A stretch of 15,913 nt of DNA from Natronohydrobacter sp. Its GTDB lineage: Bacteria; Pseudomonadota; Alphaproteobacteria; Rhodobacterales; Rhodobacteraceae. Positions 1 to 7,186 of this stretch are shown here, piece after piece. The DNA lies in assembly GCA_007123015.1 (NCBI GenBank), contig SKSL01000147.1, forward strand, positions 1 through 15,913. The letters are read 5' to 3'. Position 1 is the first letter of the stretch. Every line of letters starts with the position of its first letter. The position numbers and the translations under genes were made by a program. A model generated the notes under the pieces. The model saw nothing but the letters and a program-made list of their open reading frames with translations. It was not told the DNA's origin and ran no database searches.

Positions 1-278
1 CGCAAAAACGGTGCCCTACCTGCCGCGACTCGTCCGCCACCACTGACCCAACCGTCTCCTCAACCATGCCAAGATGCGTGTCGTGCAACAGTGCGATACC
101 ATCAAACGGACAACTCGGGCCGAAATGCCCGGAGTTTTGCCCCTGTTACCGGTTTCCTGCGTAACGCCCTGATAACACATAACAGGCGCAGTCCTCTTGT
201 GTGCGCCATTTTTCAAGTGTTGAACAAACCAGTTTTGCAGCCGTTGCCCTGTATATCTGCATGCAGCGCTTCTGCATC
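1..278. other. Intergenic stretch with no supported gene
   Basis: I find no convincing complete gene here. On the plus strand one frame reads to a TGA at 44-46 and could be the last 14 or so codons of a gene entering from the left (AKTVPYLPRLVRHH). On the minus strand another frame is open from about 150 to the left edge (it includes DGIALLHDTHLG), but it has no start codon with a ribosome-binding site. The long open plus frame across this region is the shadow of the sulfurtransferase gene beyond it. A 7-bp inverted repeat, CCTGTTA (142-148) and TAACAGG (180-186), has no recognised role. Confidence 0.4.
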
Positions 279-309
279 AAAAAAACCCGGTCAGAGTGAC
301 CGGGTTTTT
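279..309 (-). terminator. Intrinsic terminator of the sulfur operon
   Basis: A perfect 13-bp inverted repeat, AAAAACCCGGTCA (281-293) and TGACCGGGTTTTT (297-309), closes on a 3-base loop. Read on the minus strand it sits 22 bases past the sulfurtransferase stop and is followed by a run of seven T (complement of A279-285), a textbook rho-independent terminator. The plus strand also ends in five T, so it may work in both directions and terminate something entering from the left. Confidence 0.9.
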
Positions 310-331
310 ACAGCATCAGAGGCAAGGCGCT

Positions 332-760
332 TCAGGACTGTGCTGCAAGCTGGTCAATCGTGGCACGAAACGGCTCTAGCGCGTAGCCATAGCGGGCAGG
401 GAGTGCCAATAACTCATCTGTCGGCCGTTGCCCGGCCTGCGACAGCGCCCAGACAATCGACGAGCGATTGCCCGAAGCACAATAGGCCAGAACCGGCCCG
501 TCACTTTCGACCAGAGCAGCCCCTTGGGCCTGCACATTTTCCATTGATATCGCACCGCCCACAACCGGGTTCAGCACAAAGCGCAATCCGGCGGCCTCGA
601 GCGCCTTGCGCATCGCATCGGCCCGCAATTCAGGTGAAATTTCACCATCCGGGCGATTGCAGATGACAGTCGTATAGCCAGCCTCGGCGATCGCGGCAGC
701 ATCTTCAGGCGCGATCTGGGGCGAGACCGCGTAACGTTCGGTCAGGGGGCGAATATCCAT
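332..760 (-). CDS. TIGR01244/DUF442 family sulfurtransferase
   Basis: This 142-residue protein belongs to the DUF442 (TIGR01244) family, which has a dual-specificity-phosphatase-like fold and acts as a rhodanese-type sulfurtransferase in sulfide oxidation. The N-terminus (DIRPLTERYAVSPQI) is typical, and the active loop CASGNRS is at 94-100, with candidate catalytic Cys94 and Arg99 in the C-x4-R arrangement of this fold. The start ATG has a GGAG seven bases upstream. It is the last gene of a minus-strand operon, 13 bases after a YeeE-like gene, and is followed by a strong terminator. In BigR-regulated operons of rhizobia, as I recall, this domain is fused to the N-terminus of Blh; here the two are separate genes at opposite ends of the operon. 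The likely job is moving persulfide sulfur in the cytoplasm. The family is clear; the in vivo acceptor is inferred. Confidence 0.88.
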   Translation of the reverse strand: MDIRPLTERYAVSPQIAPEDAAAIAEAGYTTVICNRPDGEISPELRADAMRKALEAAGLRFVLNPVVGGAISMENVQAQGAALVESDGPVLAYCASGNRSSIVWALSQAGQRPTDELLALPARYGYALEPFRATIDQLAAQS

Positions 761-773
761 GCTTTAGCTCCGC

Positions 774-1208
774 TCAGGCAGCTGCCAGACGGTCAATCTG
801 CAGCCGGATGGGTTGAGCCAGGATCATACCGGCAATCATCGCAAGGATAAAGGTGATCCCCCCGGTTCCGCCCCAGCTGAGCGACGCAATCGCTGGCCCC
901 GGGCACAGCCCGACCAGACCCCAGCCCGCCCCGAACAGGACCGAACCGATCACCAGATTATGCCCCAGTCGCGGGTCTGGCTTGGCCGGGAAGGGTGCGC
1001 CCACAAGGGACGTTGCGCGCTTTGTGGTCAGATGCCAGGCGAGCAGCATCGGCAGGATTGCGCCACCCAGCACGAAAGCCAGGGTCGGATCCCAGGCGCC
1101 GAACACATCCAGCCAGCCTTGAACCTTGGTGGTATCGGTCATGCCCGAGACCAGCAGCCCCGCGCCAAACAAACCGCCCGAAAGCGCTGCAATTACGATA
1201 CGTTGCAT
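774..1208 (-). CDS. YeeE/YedE-like (DUF6691) sulfur transporter half
   Basis: This 144-residue integral membrane protein has about four hydrophobic segments. Family features are the N-terminal FGAGLLVSGMTDTTKVQGW block (residues 14-32) and the LCPGPA motif at 101-106 with Cys102, a conserved cysteine position in YeeE/YedE proteins, which carry thiosulfate or related sulfur species through the membrane. Its start overlaps the stop of the preceding YeeE gene by one base (TGATG), so translation is probably coupled and the two products probably assemble into one transporter. Together they match the two halves of a full-length YeeE/YedE protein such as the thiosulfate transporter TsuA. The substrate here is not shown by sequence; sulfide, polysulfide or thiosulfate are all possible. 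Confidence 0.88.
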   Translation of the reverse strand: MQRIVIAALSGGLFGAGLLVSGMTDTTKVQGWLDVFGAWDPTLAFVLGGAILPMLLAWHLTTKRATSLVGAPFPAKPDPRLGHNLVIGSVLFGAGWGLVGLCPGPAIASLSWGGTGGITFILAMIAGMILAQPIRLQIDRLAAA

Positions 1209-1642
1209 CAGATCACCCCCAGAACATGGCGAAACAGGACCATCGTCAGGCCGCCTGCCAGCAAATAGAACACTGTCGCGACAATCCCGCGCAGCGAAAA
1301 GCGCGAAATCCCGCAGACCCCGTGGCCCGAGGTGCAGCCATTCGCCAGTCGCGTCCCGATGCCCACCAGCAAACCGCCCGCGACGACAATGGCCAGATTT
1401 GTCGTGATATTGGTCGAAACCTCGACCGAGAAGAGCGGCAGCATCAGTGCCGGGACCACCACGAGCGCGGCCAGAAAGGCCACGCGTTCGGCCCAGTTGC
1501 CCAGGCCCGAGCGGTCCACCAGCCCGCCGATTATGCCGCTCGCGCCCATGATCCGCCCATTGCCCAGCAGGAACACCGCCGCGCCCATCCCGATCATCAG
1601 GCCGCCCACCAGGCCCCAGATCCAGTCAGCTTGTATCATCAT
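1208..1642 (-). CDS. YeeE/YedE family sulfur transporter half
   Basis: This is a 144-residue membrane protein with about four transmembrane segments and the strong family signature NGCTSGHGVCGISRFS at 101-116, carrying Cys103 and Cys110. In YeeE/YedE transporters these cysteines line the sulfur-relay path. It is the second gene of the blh operon, 58 bases after blh, and overlaps the next YeeE-like gene by one base. An AGGA a few bases before the start supports this position; the second codon is also ATG, so the exact first residue is uncertain. It probably pairs with the downstream half protein as a split transporter for a reduced sulfur compound feeding, or relieved by, the persulfide dioxygenase. 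Both halves are exactly 144 residues, consistent with an ancient internal duplication. Confidence 0.9.
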   Translation of the reverse strand: MMIQADWIWGLVGGLMIGMGAAVFLLGNGRIMGASGIIGGLVDRSGLGNWAERVAFLAALVVVPALMLPLFSVEVSTNITTNLAIVVAGGLLVGIGTRLANGCTSGHGVCGISRFSLRGIVATVFYLLAGGLTMVLFRHVLGVI

Positions 1643-1700
1643 TTCATCCTGTATGCTGAAATGGCGCGGCAGGGATGTGCCGCGCCTGTATTGGTGTCGC

Positions 1701-2564
1701 TCAGAGCGTGTTGACAGGCACTTTCAGATAGACTGTGCCATTCTCTTCGGGCTTGGGCATCTGGCCTGCGCGCATGTTCACTTGCAGCGACGGCACGATC
1801 AGCCGGGGCATGCCCAACTGGCCATCGCGCGCGTTGCGGGCGGCGACGAAATCCTCTTTCGATTTTCCTTCACCGACATGCTTGTTCAGGCGCTTCTGCT
1901 CACCGACTGTGGTTTCCCAGGCATAGGTGTCGCGCCCTTCAGCCTTGTAATCATGGCCCACGAAGATCCGGGTGTCATCCGGCAGGGCGAGGATTTTCTG
2001 CACCGAATCCCACATCATGTCAGCCGAACCACCAGGGAAGTCGCATCGCGCTGTGCCGAAATCAGGCATGAACAGCGTATCGCCCACGAAAGCCGCGTCG
2101 CCAATCACATAGGTCAGGCAAGCGGGCGTGTGGCCGGGCGTGTGCAGCACATCGCCGCGCATCTGGCCAATGTGGAAGCTGTCGCCATCCGTGAACAGCG
2201 CATCGAACTGGCTGCCATCGCGCTGGAATTCCGTGCCTTCATTGAAGACCTTGCCAAAAGTGTCCTGCACGATGCGGATATTCTCGCCAATCGCGATCTT
2301 GCCGCCCAGTTCGCGCTGCAGATAGGGTGCTGCGGACAGGTGATCCGCATGGACATGGGTTTCCAGCAGCCATTCGACTTCCAGCCCCTGTTCCTTCACA
2401 TAAGCGATCACCGTATCGGCCGAGCGCGTATCCGTATGGCCAGACGCATAGTCGAAATCCAGCACGGAATCGACGATGGCGCATTTCTTGCTGTTGGGGT
2501 CGCGAACGATATAGGTGACCGTAAAGGTCGCTTCGTCGAAAAAGGCTGTGACTTGAGGGGTCAT
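1701..2564 (-). CDS. blh: Persulfide dioxygenase-type metallo-beta-lactamase protein (Blh-like)
   Basis: This 287-residue cytoplasmic protein has the metallo-beta-lactamase fold. Metal-ligand motifs are HVHADH (70-75), HTPGH with His145, GDTLF with Asp162, and GHDY with His204. The ARCDFPGGS block (172-180) is typical of the ETHE1/Blh group, which oxidises glutathione persulfide to sulfite using one iron. The start at 2564 was preferred to an upstream in-frame ATG at 2696 because it has a GGAGA six bases before it and the family N-terminus (TPQVTAFFDEATFTVTYIV) begins here; the longer frame would run through the promoter. It is first in an operon with two YeeE/YedE halves and a DUF442 sulfurtransferase, the gene set of BigR/SqrR-controlled sulfide detoxification. 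The family is certain. Persulfide dioxygenase activity is inferred from relatives and context. Confidence 0.9.
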   Translation of the reverse strand: MTPQVTAFFDEATFTVTYIVRDPNSKKCAIVDSVLDFDYASGHTDTRSADTVIAYVKEQGLEVEWLLETHVHADHLSAAPYLQRELGGKIAIGENIRIVQDTFGKVFNEGTEFQRDGSQFDALFTDGDSFHIGQMRGDVLHTPGHTPACLTYVIGDAAFVGDTLFMPDFGTARCDFPGGSADMMWDSVQKILALPDDTRIFVGHDYKAEGRDTYAWETTVGEQKRLNKHVGEGKSKEDFVAARNARDGQLGMPRLIVPSLQVNMRAGQMPKPEENGTVYLKVPVNTL

Positions 2565-2592
2565 ATTGTGTCTCCATCTCTGGCTTCTGACA

Positions 2593-2631
2593 GCAATATA
2601 ACCTTTCCCAAACATATTGCAAGATTTGAAT
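2593..2631 (-). promoter_or_regulatory. Promoter and overlapping operator of the sulfur operon
   Basis: On the minus strand a good sigma-70-like promoter is visible: -35 TTGCAA (2617-2622), 16-base spacer, -10 TATATT (2600-2595), predicting a start near 2588 and a leader of about 24 bases before blh. A perfect 7-bp inverted repeat, GCAATAT (2593-2599) and ATATTGC (2614-2620), overlaps both promoter boxes. A second partial dyad, ATTG-N8-GAAT (2616-2631), differs by one base from ATTC-N8-GAAT, which I recall as the site of the persulfide-sensing ArsR-type repressor SqrR. The region is AT-rich against a GC-rich background. The layout suggests repression relieved by sulfide or persulfide; the regulator gene is not in the window. 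Confidence 0.65.
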
Positions 2632-2653
2632 GTAAATAATCGGAACTTGTTCA

Positions 2654-2678
2654 GCGCGGCTTGTCCTTCAAGCCGCGC
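2654..2678 (-). terminator. Hairpin after ald, possible terminator
   Basis: A perfect 10-bp inverted repeat, GCGCGGCTTG (2654-2663) and CAAGCCGCGC (2669-2678), with a 5-base loop lies 14 bases past the ald stop codon. It is strong enough to end transcription, but no T run follows at once on the minus strand, so termination may be incomplete or need Rho. It sits just upstream of the blh promoter and would insulate that promoter from ald readthrough. Confidence 0.5.
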
Positions 2679-2692
2679 AGAGGTTTGAAAGA

Positions 2693-3811
2693 TCACATTT
2701 TCAGGGCCTTGGCCGGTGACATGACATCAATTTCCAACGCGCGACCCACAGCATAATGCGTCAAATGCCCTGCATGGATATTCAGCCCGTCCAGTAGATG
2801 CGGGTCATGCTCGCAGGCCTTGCGCCAGCCCTTGTCCGCCAGCGCCAGCATGAACGGCATGGTCGCATTGCCCAAGGCCAGCGTCGCTGTGCGCGCCACA
2901 GCGCCCGGCATATTGGCCACGCAGTAATGCATGACGCCGTCCACCTCATAGACCGGATCAGCATGGGTGGTGGCGCGCGAGGTCTCGAAACACCCGCCCT
3001 GGTCGATGGCGACATCCACCAGCACCGCGCCGGGTTGCATCGTCGCAAGCTGGTCGCGCCGCACCAGCTTCGGCGCGGCGGCCCCGGGGATCAGCACAGC
3101 CCCCACGACCATATCCGCCCGCGTGATCAGATCAGCAATCGCGGCGCTGTCGGAAAACTGGGTGGTCAGCCGCCCATGGTAAATATCGTCCAGATAGGAC
3201 AGCCGCGGGATGGACCGATCCAGAATAGTCACATTCGCGCCCATGCCCACGGCCACACGCGCCGCGGCCGTGCCCACGACCCCGCCGCCGATGATGGTCA
3301 CATTCGCAGGCCGCACACCGGGCACACCGCCCATCAGCACACCGCGCCCGCCATTGGCCTTTTGCAGCGCCCAGGCCCCCATCTGCGGCGCAAGCCGCCC
3401 CGCCACTTCCGACATGGGCGCGAGCAGGGGCAGGCCGCCATGACGGTCGGTCACCGTCTCATAGGCGATTGCCGTCACACCTGAATCCAGCAGATCGCGG
3501 GTCTGGCTGGGGTCCGGGGCCAGATGCAGATAGGTGAACAGAATCTGTCCCTCGCGCAGCTGCCGCCGCTCGATGGCCTGCGGTTCCTTGACCTTCACCA
3601 CCATATCGGCGCGCGCGAATATTTCTTCTGCACTGTCAACAAGTTCCACACCGATCTTCGCGTAATCCTCATCCGCGAAACCCGTCCCTTCACCAGCATT
3701 GCGCTCGACGATCACCTGATGACCATGGGCAATCGCTTCGAGCGCGGCACTGGGCGTCAGACCCACGCGAAATTCCTGTGGCTTGATTTCCTTCGGGCAG
3801 CCGATCAGCAT
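2693..3811 (-). CDS. ald: Alanine dehydrogenase
   Basis: This 372-residue enzyme catalyses reversible NAD-dependent deamination of L-alanine to pyruvate and ammonia in the cytoplasm. Family features in order are Arg15 in FRVGLTP, Lys75 in KVKEP, His96 in YLHLA, the Rossmann glycine loop GGGVVG (175-180) with acidic Asp198 that selects NAD, Asp270 in IDQGG, and NMPGAV (300-305). Length matches the family. The start has a strong AGGAGG about six bases upstream. It is transcribed away from an Lrp/AsnC regulator gene, with a dyad between them; divergent Lrp-type activators of ald are common in Alphaproteobacteria, so alanine-responsive activation is likely. No key residue is missing. Confidence 0.96.
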   Translation of the reverse strand: MLIGCPKEIKPQEFRVGLTPSAALEAIAHGHQVIVERNAGEGTGFADEDYAKIGVELVDSAEEIFARADMVVKVKEPQAIERRQLREGQILFTYLHLAPDPSQTRDLLDSGVTAIAYETVTDRHGGLPLLAPMSEVAGRLAPQMGAWALQKANGGRGVLMGGVPGVRPANVTIIGGGVVGTAAARVAVGMGANVTILDRSIPRLSYLDDIYHGRLTTQFSDSAAIADLITRADMVVGAVLIPGAAAPKLVRRDQLATMQPGAVLVDVAIDQGGCFETSRATTHADPVYEVDGVMHYCVANMPGAVARTATLALGNATMPFMLALADKGWRKACEHDPHLLDGLNIHAGHLTHYAVGRALEIDVMSPAKALKM

Positions 3812-3893
3812 CTCATCCTCCTGTCTTGATCAGCAGAAGATACTGCAAAGCGGATGCGAAATCCTTGATAGTTTGTGCAGCCTTGGCTTGTCT

Positions 3894-3912
3894 TGACGAA
3901 GAATCTGCGTCA
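3894..3912. promoter_or_regulatory. Dyad between ald and its Lrp-type regulator
   Basis: A 19-base near-palindrome centred on 3903 has TGACG (3894-3898) and CGTCA (3908-3912) as outer arms and AGA/TCT inside, so 8 of 9 base pairs are symmetric. It lies 34 bases before the Lrp-type start codon and 82 bases before the ald start. The size and symmetry suit an Lrp/AsnC family operator that could serve both divergent promoters. Convincing -10 boxes could not be fixed for either gene. Confidence 0.5.
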
Positions 3913-3946
3913 GTTTCTCTTATCAGAGCAAAAGGATTGCGCTGCG

Positions 3947-4405
3947 ATGCAGCTAGACGCCACAGATTGCCGTATCCTGCGCGTGTTGCAGAAGCAGGGC
4001 CGGGTGACAAATGCCGAATTGGCCGAACAGGTCAATCTCTCGCCCTCGGCTTGCCACCGCCGCGTGCAGCGTCTGGAAGCCGACGGGATCATTGCCGAGT
4101 ATGTGGCACTTCTGGACCTGAAGCGCATCGGGCGGCCCACAGTGGTCTATGTCGAAATCAAGCTTTCAGGCCAGAGCGATGATATTCTGGATGCCTTCGA
4201 GCGCGAGATCCGCCGCGTTCCCGATGTGCTGGAATGTCACCTGATGGCAGGCAGCGCCGATTATCTGCTCAAGATCATCGCCGCTGACACGGAAGATTTC
4301 GCGCGCATCCACCGTCGGTACCTCAGCCGCCTGCCGGGGGTAGTGCAGATGCAATCGTCCTTCGCGCTGCGCACTGTGCTCAAGACCACCGCCGTCGATA
4401 TCTGA
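3947..4405 (+). CDS. Lrp/AsnC family transcriptional regulator, likely controls ald
   Basis: This 152-residue DNA-binding protein has the Lrp layout: an N-terminal helix-turn-helix (LDATDCRILRVLQKQGRVTNAELAEQVNLSPSACHRRVQRLE, residues 3-44), then an effector-binding RAM domain from about 66 with the characteristic GSADYLLKI stretch. Such proteins form octamers or hexadecamers and respond to amino acids. The start at 3947 is chosen because LDATD is where the family begins; an upstream in-frame ATG at 3875 would run through the shared control region. An AGGA lies 11 bases before the ATG, a rather long spacing. Its divergent position next to ald makes it a probable alanine-responsive activator (AldR/PutR-like). 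The specific ligand is inferred. Confidence 0.93.
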   Translation: MQLDATDCRILRVLQKQGRVTNAELAEQVNLSPSACHRRVQRLEADGIIAEYVALLDLKRIGRPTVVYVEIKLSGQSDDILDAFEREIRRVPDVLECHLMAGSADYLLKIIAADTEDFARIHRRYLSRLPGVVQMQSSFALRTVLKTTAVDI

Positions 4406-4457
4406 CGCGCGTCCAACTGTCAGGAGCGGGCGCCACGGCCCACCGCACGCGTAGCGT

Positions 4458-4904
4458 TCAGGGCAGTTGTCCGGTCAAAGTGTAGCGCAAGATCTGCACA
4501 ACCTGTTCGGGCGTCTCGACAACAGCCAGCGCAGCGGCATCGACTTCCTTGAGCGCATGCTGATGCTCTGGACCATGCAGAATGATCAGCGACTTGCCCA
4601 AAGCGGCCGCATATCCTGCATCAAATGCTGCATTCCATTGCTTGTATTTCTCGCCAAAGCGCACCACGACAATATCGGCCTCTGCCAGCGCCTGACGTGT
4701 GCGGATCGCATTCAGCTTCGCGCCCTTGTGGTCATGCCAGTATTTCTGGTCCTCGGATCCCATGATCGCGACACCGCAATCATCCGAGGACGCATGATCC
4801 GTGACCGGCCCGGTAAAGCGCACGGACAGATCCGCCGCGCCTTGTTGGATCTGGTTGCGCCAGTCCGTGTGAATCTCGCCTGCCAGATAGACGCTCAGTT
4901 GCAT
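4458..4904 (-). CDS. ytoQ: YtoQ family protein
   Basis: This 148-residue soluble protein matches the YtoQ family, whose function is not established. Family-like blocks are QLSVYLAGEIHTDWR at the N-terminus, TGPVTDHASSDDCG (31-44), MGSEDQKYWHDHKGAKLNAIRT (48-69), ADIVVVRFGEKYKQWNAAFDAGYAAALGKSLI near the middle, and a hydrophobic strand before the C-terminus. The fold is probably related to nucleoside 2-deoxyribosyltransferases, judged from the LAGE opening and the AFDAGYA segment; that link is inference. The start at 4904 has an AGGAG seven bases upstream, whereas the longer frame to 5084 invades the neighbouring divergent gene. A promoter-like pair lies just upstream. It is convergent with the Lrp gene, with only 52 bases between them. 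Confidence 0.85.
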   Translation of the reverse strand: MQLSVYLAGEIHTDWRNQIQQGAADLSVRFTGPVTDHASSDDCGVAIMGSEDQKYWHDHKGAKLNAIRTRQALAEADIVVVRFGEKYKQWNAAFDAGYAAALGKSLIILHGPEHQHALKEVDAAALAVVETPEQVVQILRYTLTGQLP

Positions 4905-4934
4905 GCCATGCTCCTTTTTGGTGTATTGGCGCAG

Positions 4935-4963
4935 CATATAAGGACACAGGCGCCGAAGGCCAA
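4935..4963 (-). promoter_or_regulatory. Putative promoter of ytoQ
   Basis: On the minus strand TTGGCC (4963-4958) and TATATG (4940-4935) are 17 bases apart, a fair match to -35 and -10 boxes. The predicted transcription start is near 4928, giving a leader of roughly 24 bases that includes the AGGAG ribosome-binding site. Confidence 0.45.
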
Positions 4964-5039
4964 CGGCTTGCATGTTGCGGGGCAGGGCGATCTGTGGCAG
5001 GTGTCTTCCACAGGCATGCAAATTGAAGAGTTCTGCGTC

Positions 5040-5693
5040 ATGGTCGATTTCGCTTCCCGCCGCCAGATGATGGTTGACACGCAAGTGCGCCCGTCGGACG
5101 TCACCAAATTCACCATCATCGACGCGATGCTGCGGGTTCCGCGTGAAGTTTTTGTTCCGGATAACAAGGTCGAAGCCGCTTATGTCGGTGAAAACCTGTC
5201 ACTTGGCGGCGGACGCGTTCTGCTGGACCCGCGCACATTGGCCAAGATGCTAGATGCCCTTGCGATTACGCGCTCTGATCTGGTGCTCGATATCGGCTGC
5301 GGAACTGGCTATTCGGCAGCGCTGATGCAGAGCATGGCGCAGGCCGTGGTGGGTTTGGAAGAGGATGAGAGCCTTGCCTCTGCTGCTGAAGCCGCTCTGG
5401 CGCAAGCGGGGGCCGAAACAGTTGTGTTGGTCAAGGGATCGCTGACAGCGGGCGCCCCGGATCATGCCCCCTACGATGTGATGATCCTGCAAGGCGGGAT
5501 CGAAACCTTTCCCGACGCGCTTGTCGGCCAGCTGGCCGAAGGCGGGCGGGTCTGCGCGCTCTTCATGCAGGGGGCTTTGGGGGTTGTCCGCTTGGGCGTG
5601 CGCAAGGGTGACATGATCGGCTGGCGAGATATATTCAACGCAGCCGCCCCGGTTTTGCCGGGATTTGAGAAGGCTCAGGCGTTCAGCTTGTAA
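5040..5693 (+). CDS. PIMT-like SAM-dependent methyltransferase (atypical)
   Basis: This 217-residue protein would be annotated as protein-L-isoaspartate O-methyltransferase. It has the SAM-binding motif I VLDIGCGTGYSAAL (82-95), a LEEDE segment (106-110) at the position of the acidic residue that holds SAM ribose, and a short Rossmann core. In place of the classic PIMT substrate block (G-Q-T-I-S-Q-P) it reads GENLSLGGGRVLLDP (50-64), so repair of isoaspartate is not certain. The N-terminal VDTQVRPSDVT block (12-22) marks a subfamily that, as I recall, sits beside tolC in many Alphaproteobacteria. The start at 5040 fits the family N-terminus; an in-frame ATG at 5016 is an alternative. It lies 48 bases before tolC and is probably cotranscribed. 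Confidence 0.8.
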   Translation: MVDFASRRQMMVDTQVRPSDVTKFTIIDAMLRVPREVFVPDNKVEAAYVGENLSLGGGRVLLDPRTLAKMLDALAITRSDLVLDIGCGTGYSAALMQSMAQAVVGLEEDESLASAAEAALAQAGAETVVLVKGSLTAGAPDHAPYDVMILQGGIETFPDALVGQLAEGGRVCALFMQGALGVVRLGVRKGDMIGWRDIFNAAAPVLPGFEKAQAFSL

Positions 5694-5741
5694 CAAGAAC
5701 ACGCGGCGCCATGGATGCGCGGCCAAGATGAGGCAGGATGC

Positions 5742-7109
5742 ATGAAGTGTTTTCTCCGACCTGTGGCCACGGCTCTGGCTTGTGCCATGCTCGCCACGCC
5801 AATGCAGGCGCAATCGCTGGCCGACACCTTCATCGCTGCCTATCGCAATTCCAATCTGCTGGAACAGAACCGCGCCCTGTTGCGCGCAGCCGATGAAGAT
5901 GTCGCCATCGCTGTCGCGCAGCTGCGCCCGGTTGTGAATTTCGTGACCGAGGCACAGCAGCGCGTGACCTCTGGCGGGCAGGACAGTCTGACGCTGGGCT
6001 TCAATCTGTCCGCTGAAGTCACTTTGGTCGATTTCGGGCGCGGCAGGCTTGCGACGGAATCGGCCAAGGCGCAAGTGCTTGCTACCCGGCAGGCGCTGAT
6101 TGATGTCGAACAGCAAGTCCTGCGCTCTGCGGTCTCGGCCTATCTTGATGTGCGCACTGCGTCCGAAGGGGTGGCGCTGCGACAAGCCACACAACGCGTG
6201 ATCACGCAGGAACTGAACGCGGCCCGCGAGAGGTTTGAGCTGGGCGAGGTCACGCGCACGGATGTGGCCTTGGCGGAAGCGCGTCTGGCTGCGGCCCGCT
6301 CGTCTCTGGCCGCGGCCGAGGGCGATCTGGCCGCTGCGCGCGAAGCCTACAAGCTTGTCACAGGCAGCTATCCGGGCCAGTTGCGCCCGCCGCCTGCCTT
6401 GCCGCGCACTGCGGCCAATCTGCAGACGGCGCAGGACATTGCGCGCCGGACCCATCCCAGTATCTTGCAGGCCCAGCATGAAGTCACGGCTGCCGAACTG
6501 AATGCAGAGCGCGTCTTTGCCCAGCGACATGGTTCGGTCTCTGGCACGGCCAGTCTGGGCCGTCAGTTCGGGGGGCAAACTGGCGATGCAAGCTCGGCCA
6601 CTGCGGGTGTGCGCTACTCGCGCCCGATCTTTCAAGGCGGCCAGCTGAATGCGCTGGGTCGTCAGGCCACAGCGCGGCGCGATGCAGTGCGCGCGGGTCT
6701 GCATCAATCTGTTGCGCAAGTCCTGCAAAACGTGGCAGTGGCATGGGCCAATGTCGAGGTCTCCTCTGCGCGGATCACAGCCAGCCAACAGCAAGTCCGG
6801 GCAGCACAGACCGCATTCGAGGGGACGCGCGAAGAAGCCCGGCTGGGGGCCCGCACCACGCTTGATGTGCTCAATGCCGAAACCGATCTGCTGGATGCGC
6901 GCACGCAGCTGCTTCAGGCGCAGGCAGCGCTGCAGGTGACGACATATAACCTGCTTTCATCCATGGGTCTGCTGACTGTCGATCATCTGGGTCTGGGCAT
7001 CCCGACCTATGATCCCGAGGCTTATTTCAACGCTGTGCGTAACGCGCCGATTTCATCGCCGCAGGGCGAGGCGTTGGACCGGGTCTTGCAGGCCATCGGG
7101 CGGCAGTAA
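5742..7109 (+). CDS. tolC: TolC family outer membrane channel protein
   Basis: This 455-residue protein has a signal peptide (KCFLRPVATALACAMLATPMQAQ, cleavage likely after AQA-Q near residue 24). It then shows two repeats of long, alanine- and glutamine-rich helices such as ERFELGEVTRTDVALAEARLAAARSSL and EGTREEARLGARTTLDVLNAETDLL, the signature of TolC trimeric channels. In that fold the strands form an outer-membrane barrel and the helices a periplasmic tunnel serving type I secretion and multidrug efflux. The GELTR/GARTTLDVL pattern is present in each half. The start at 5742 was preferred to 5715 because it begins the signal peptide and has GAGG eight bases upstream. No inner-membrane partners are nearby, so it may serve several exporters. 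Confidence 0.93.
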   Translation: MKCFLRPVATALACAMLATPMQAQSLADTFIAAYRNSNLLEQNRALLRAADEDVAIAVAQLRPVVNFVTEAQQRVTSGGQDSLTLGFNLSAEVTLVDFGRGRLATESAKAQVLATRQALIDVEQQVLRSAVSAYLDVRTASEGVALRQATQRVITQELNAARERFELGEVTRTDVALAEARLAAARSSLAAAEGDLAAAREAYKLVTGSYPGQLRPPPALPRTAANLQTAQDIARRTHPSILQAQHEVTAAELNAERVFAQRHGSVSGTASLGRQFGGQTGDASSATAGVRYSRPIFQGGQLNALGRQATARRDAVRAGLHQSVAQVLQNVAVAWANVEVSSARITASQQQVRAAQTAFEGTREEARLGARTTLDVLNAETDLLDARTQLLQAQAALQVTTYNLLSSMGLLTVDHLGLGIPTYDPEAYFNAVRNAPISSPQGEALDRVLQAIGRQ

Positions 7110-7186
7110 CCGGATCTTGGAAGGGTGGATCAGTATTGAAGATTGTCTGCAGGGCCAAGCCGCGCTACAGTTGCAGCCATGCGCGT

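Noticed and set aside
142..186. 7-bp inverted repeat CCTGTTA/TAACAGG and nested GTTAC/GTAAC
   Set aside because: Spacing of 31 bases, no neighbouring promoter or gene start, and arms this short arise by chance.
16..216. Minus-strand 66-codon frame at the left edge
   Set aside because: Its sequence is rich in Arg, Trp and Cys with no family pattern, it lacks a ribosome-binding site, and other frames here are equally open.
1332..2639. 435-codon plus-strand frame
   Set aside because: It is the antisense shadow of the Blh and YeeE genes, which have clear motifs and ribosome-binding sites; the shadow has none.
2565..2696. Longer N-terminus for the Blh-like protein starting at 2696
   Set aside because: The extension crosses the promoter, the inverted repeat and the ald hairpin and has no family similarity; the ATG at 2564 has a proper GGAGA.
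4406..4457. Possible terminator between the convergent Lrp-type and ytoQ genes
   Set aside because: Only short 4-bp GC pairings without a T run were found, not enough to call a hairpin.
5250..6794. 514-codon minus-strand frame opposite the methyltransferase and tolC
   Set aside because: Arg-, His- and Gln-rich composition is typical of reading GC-rich genes backward; both plus-strand genes are unmistakable.
7110..7186. Terminator or promoter after tolC
   Set aside because: No stem with a T run and no -35/-10 pair at acceptable spacing could be found.
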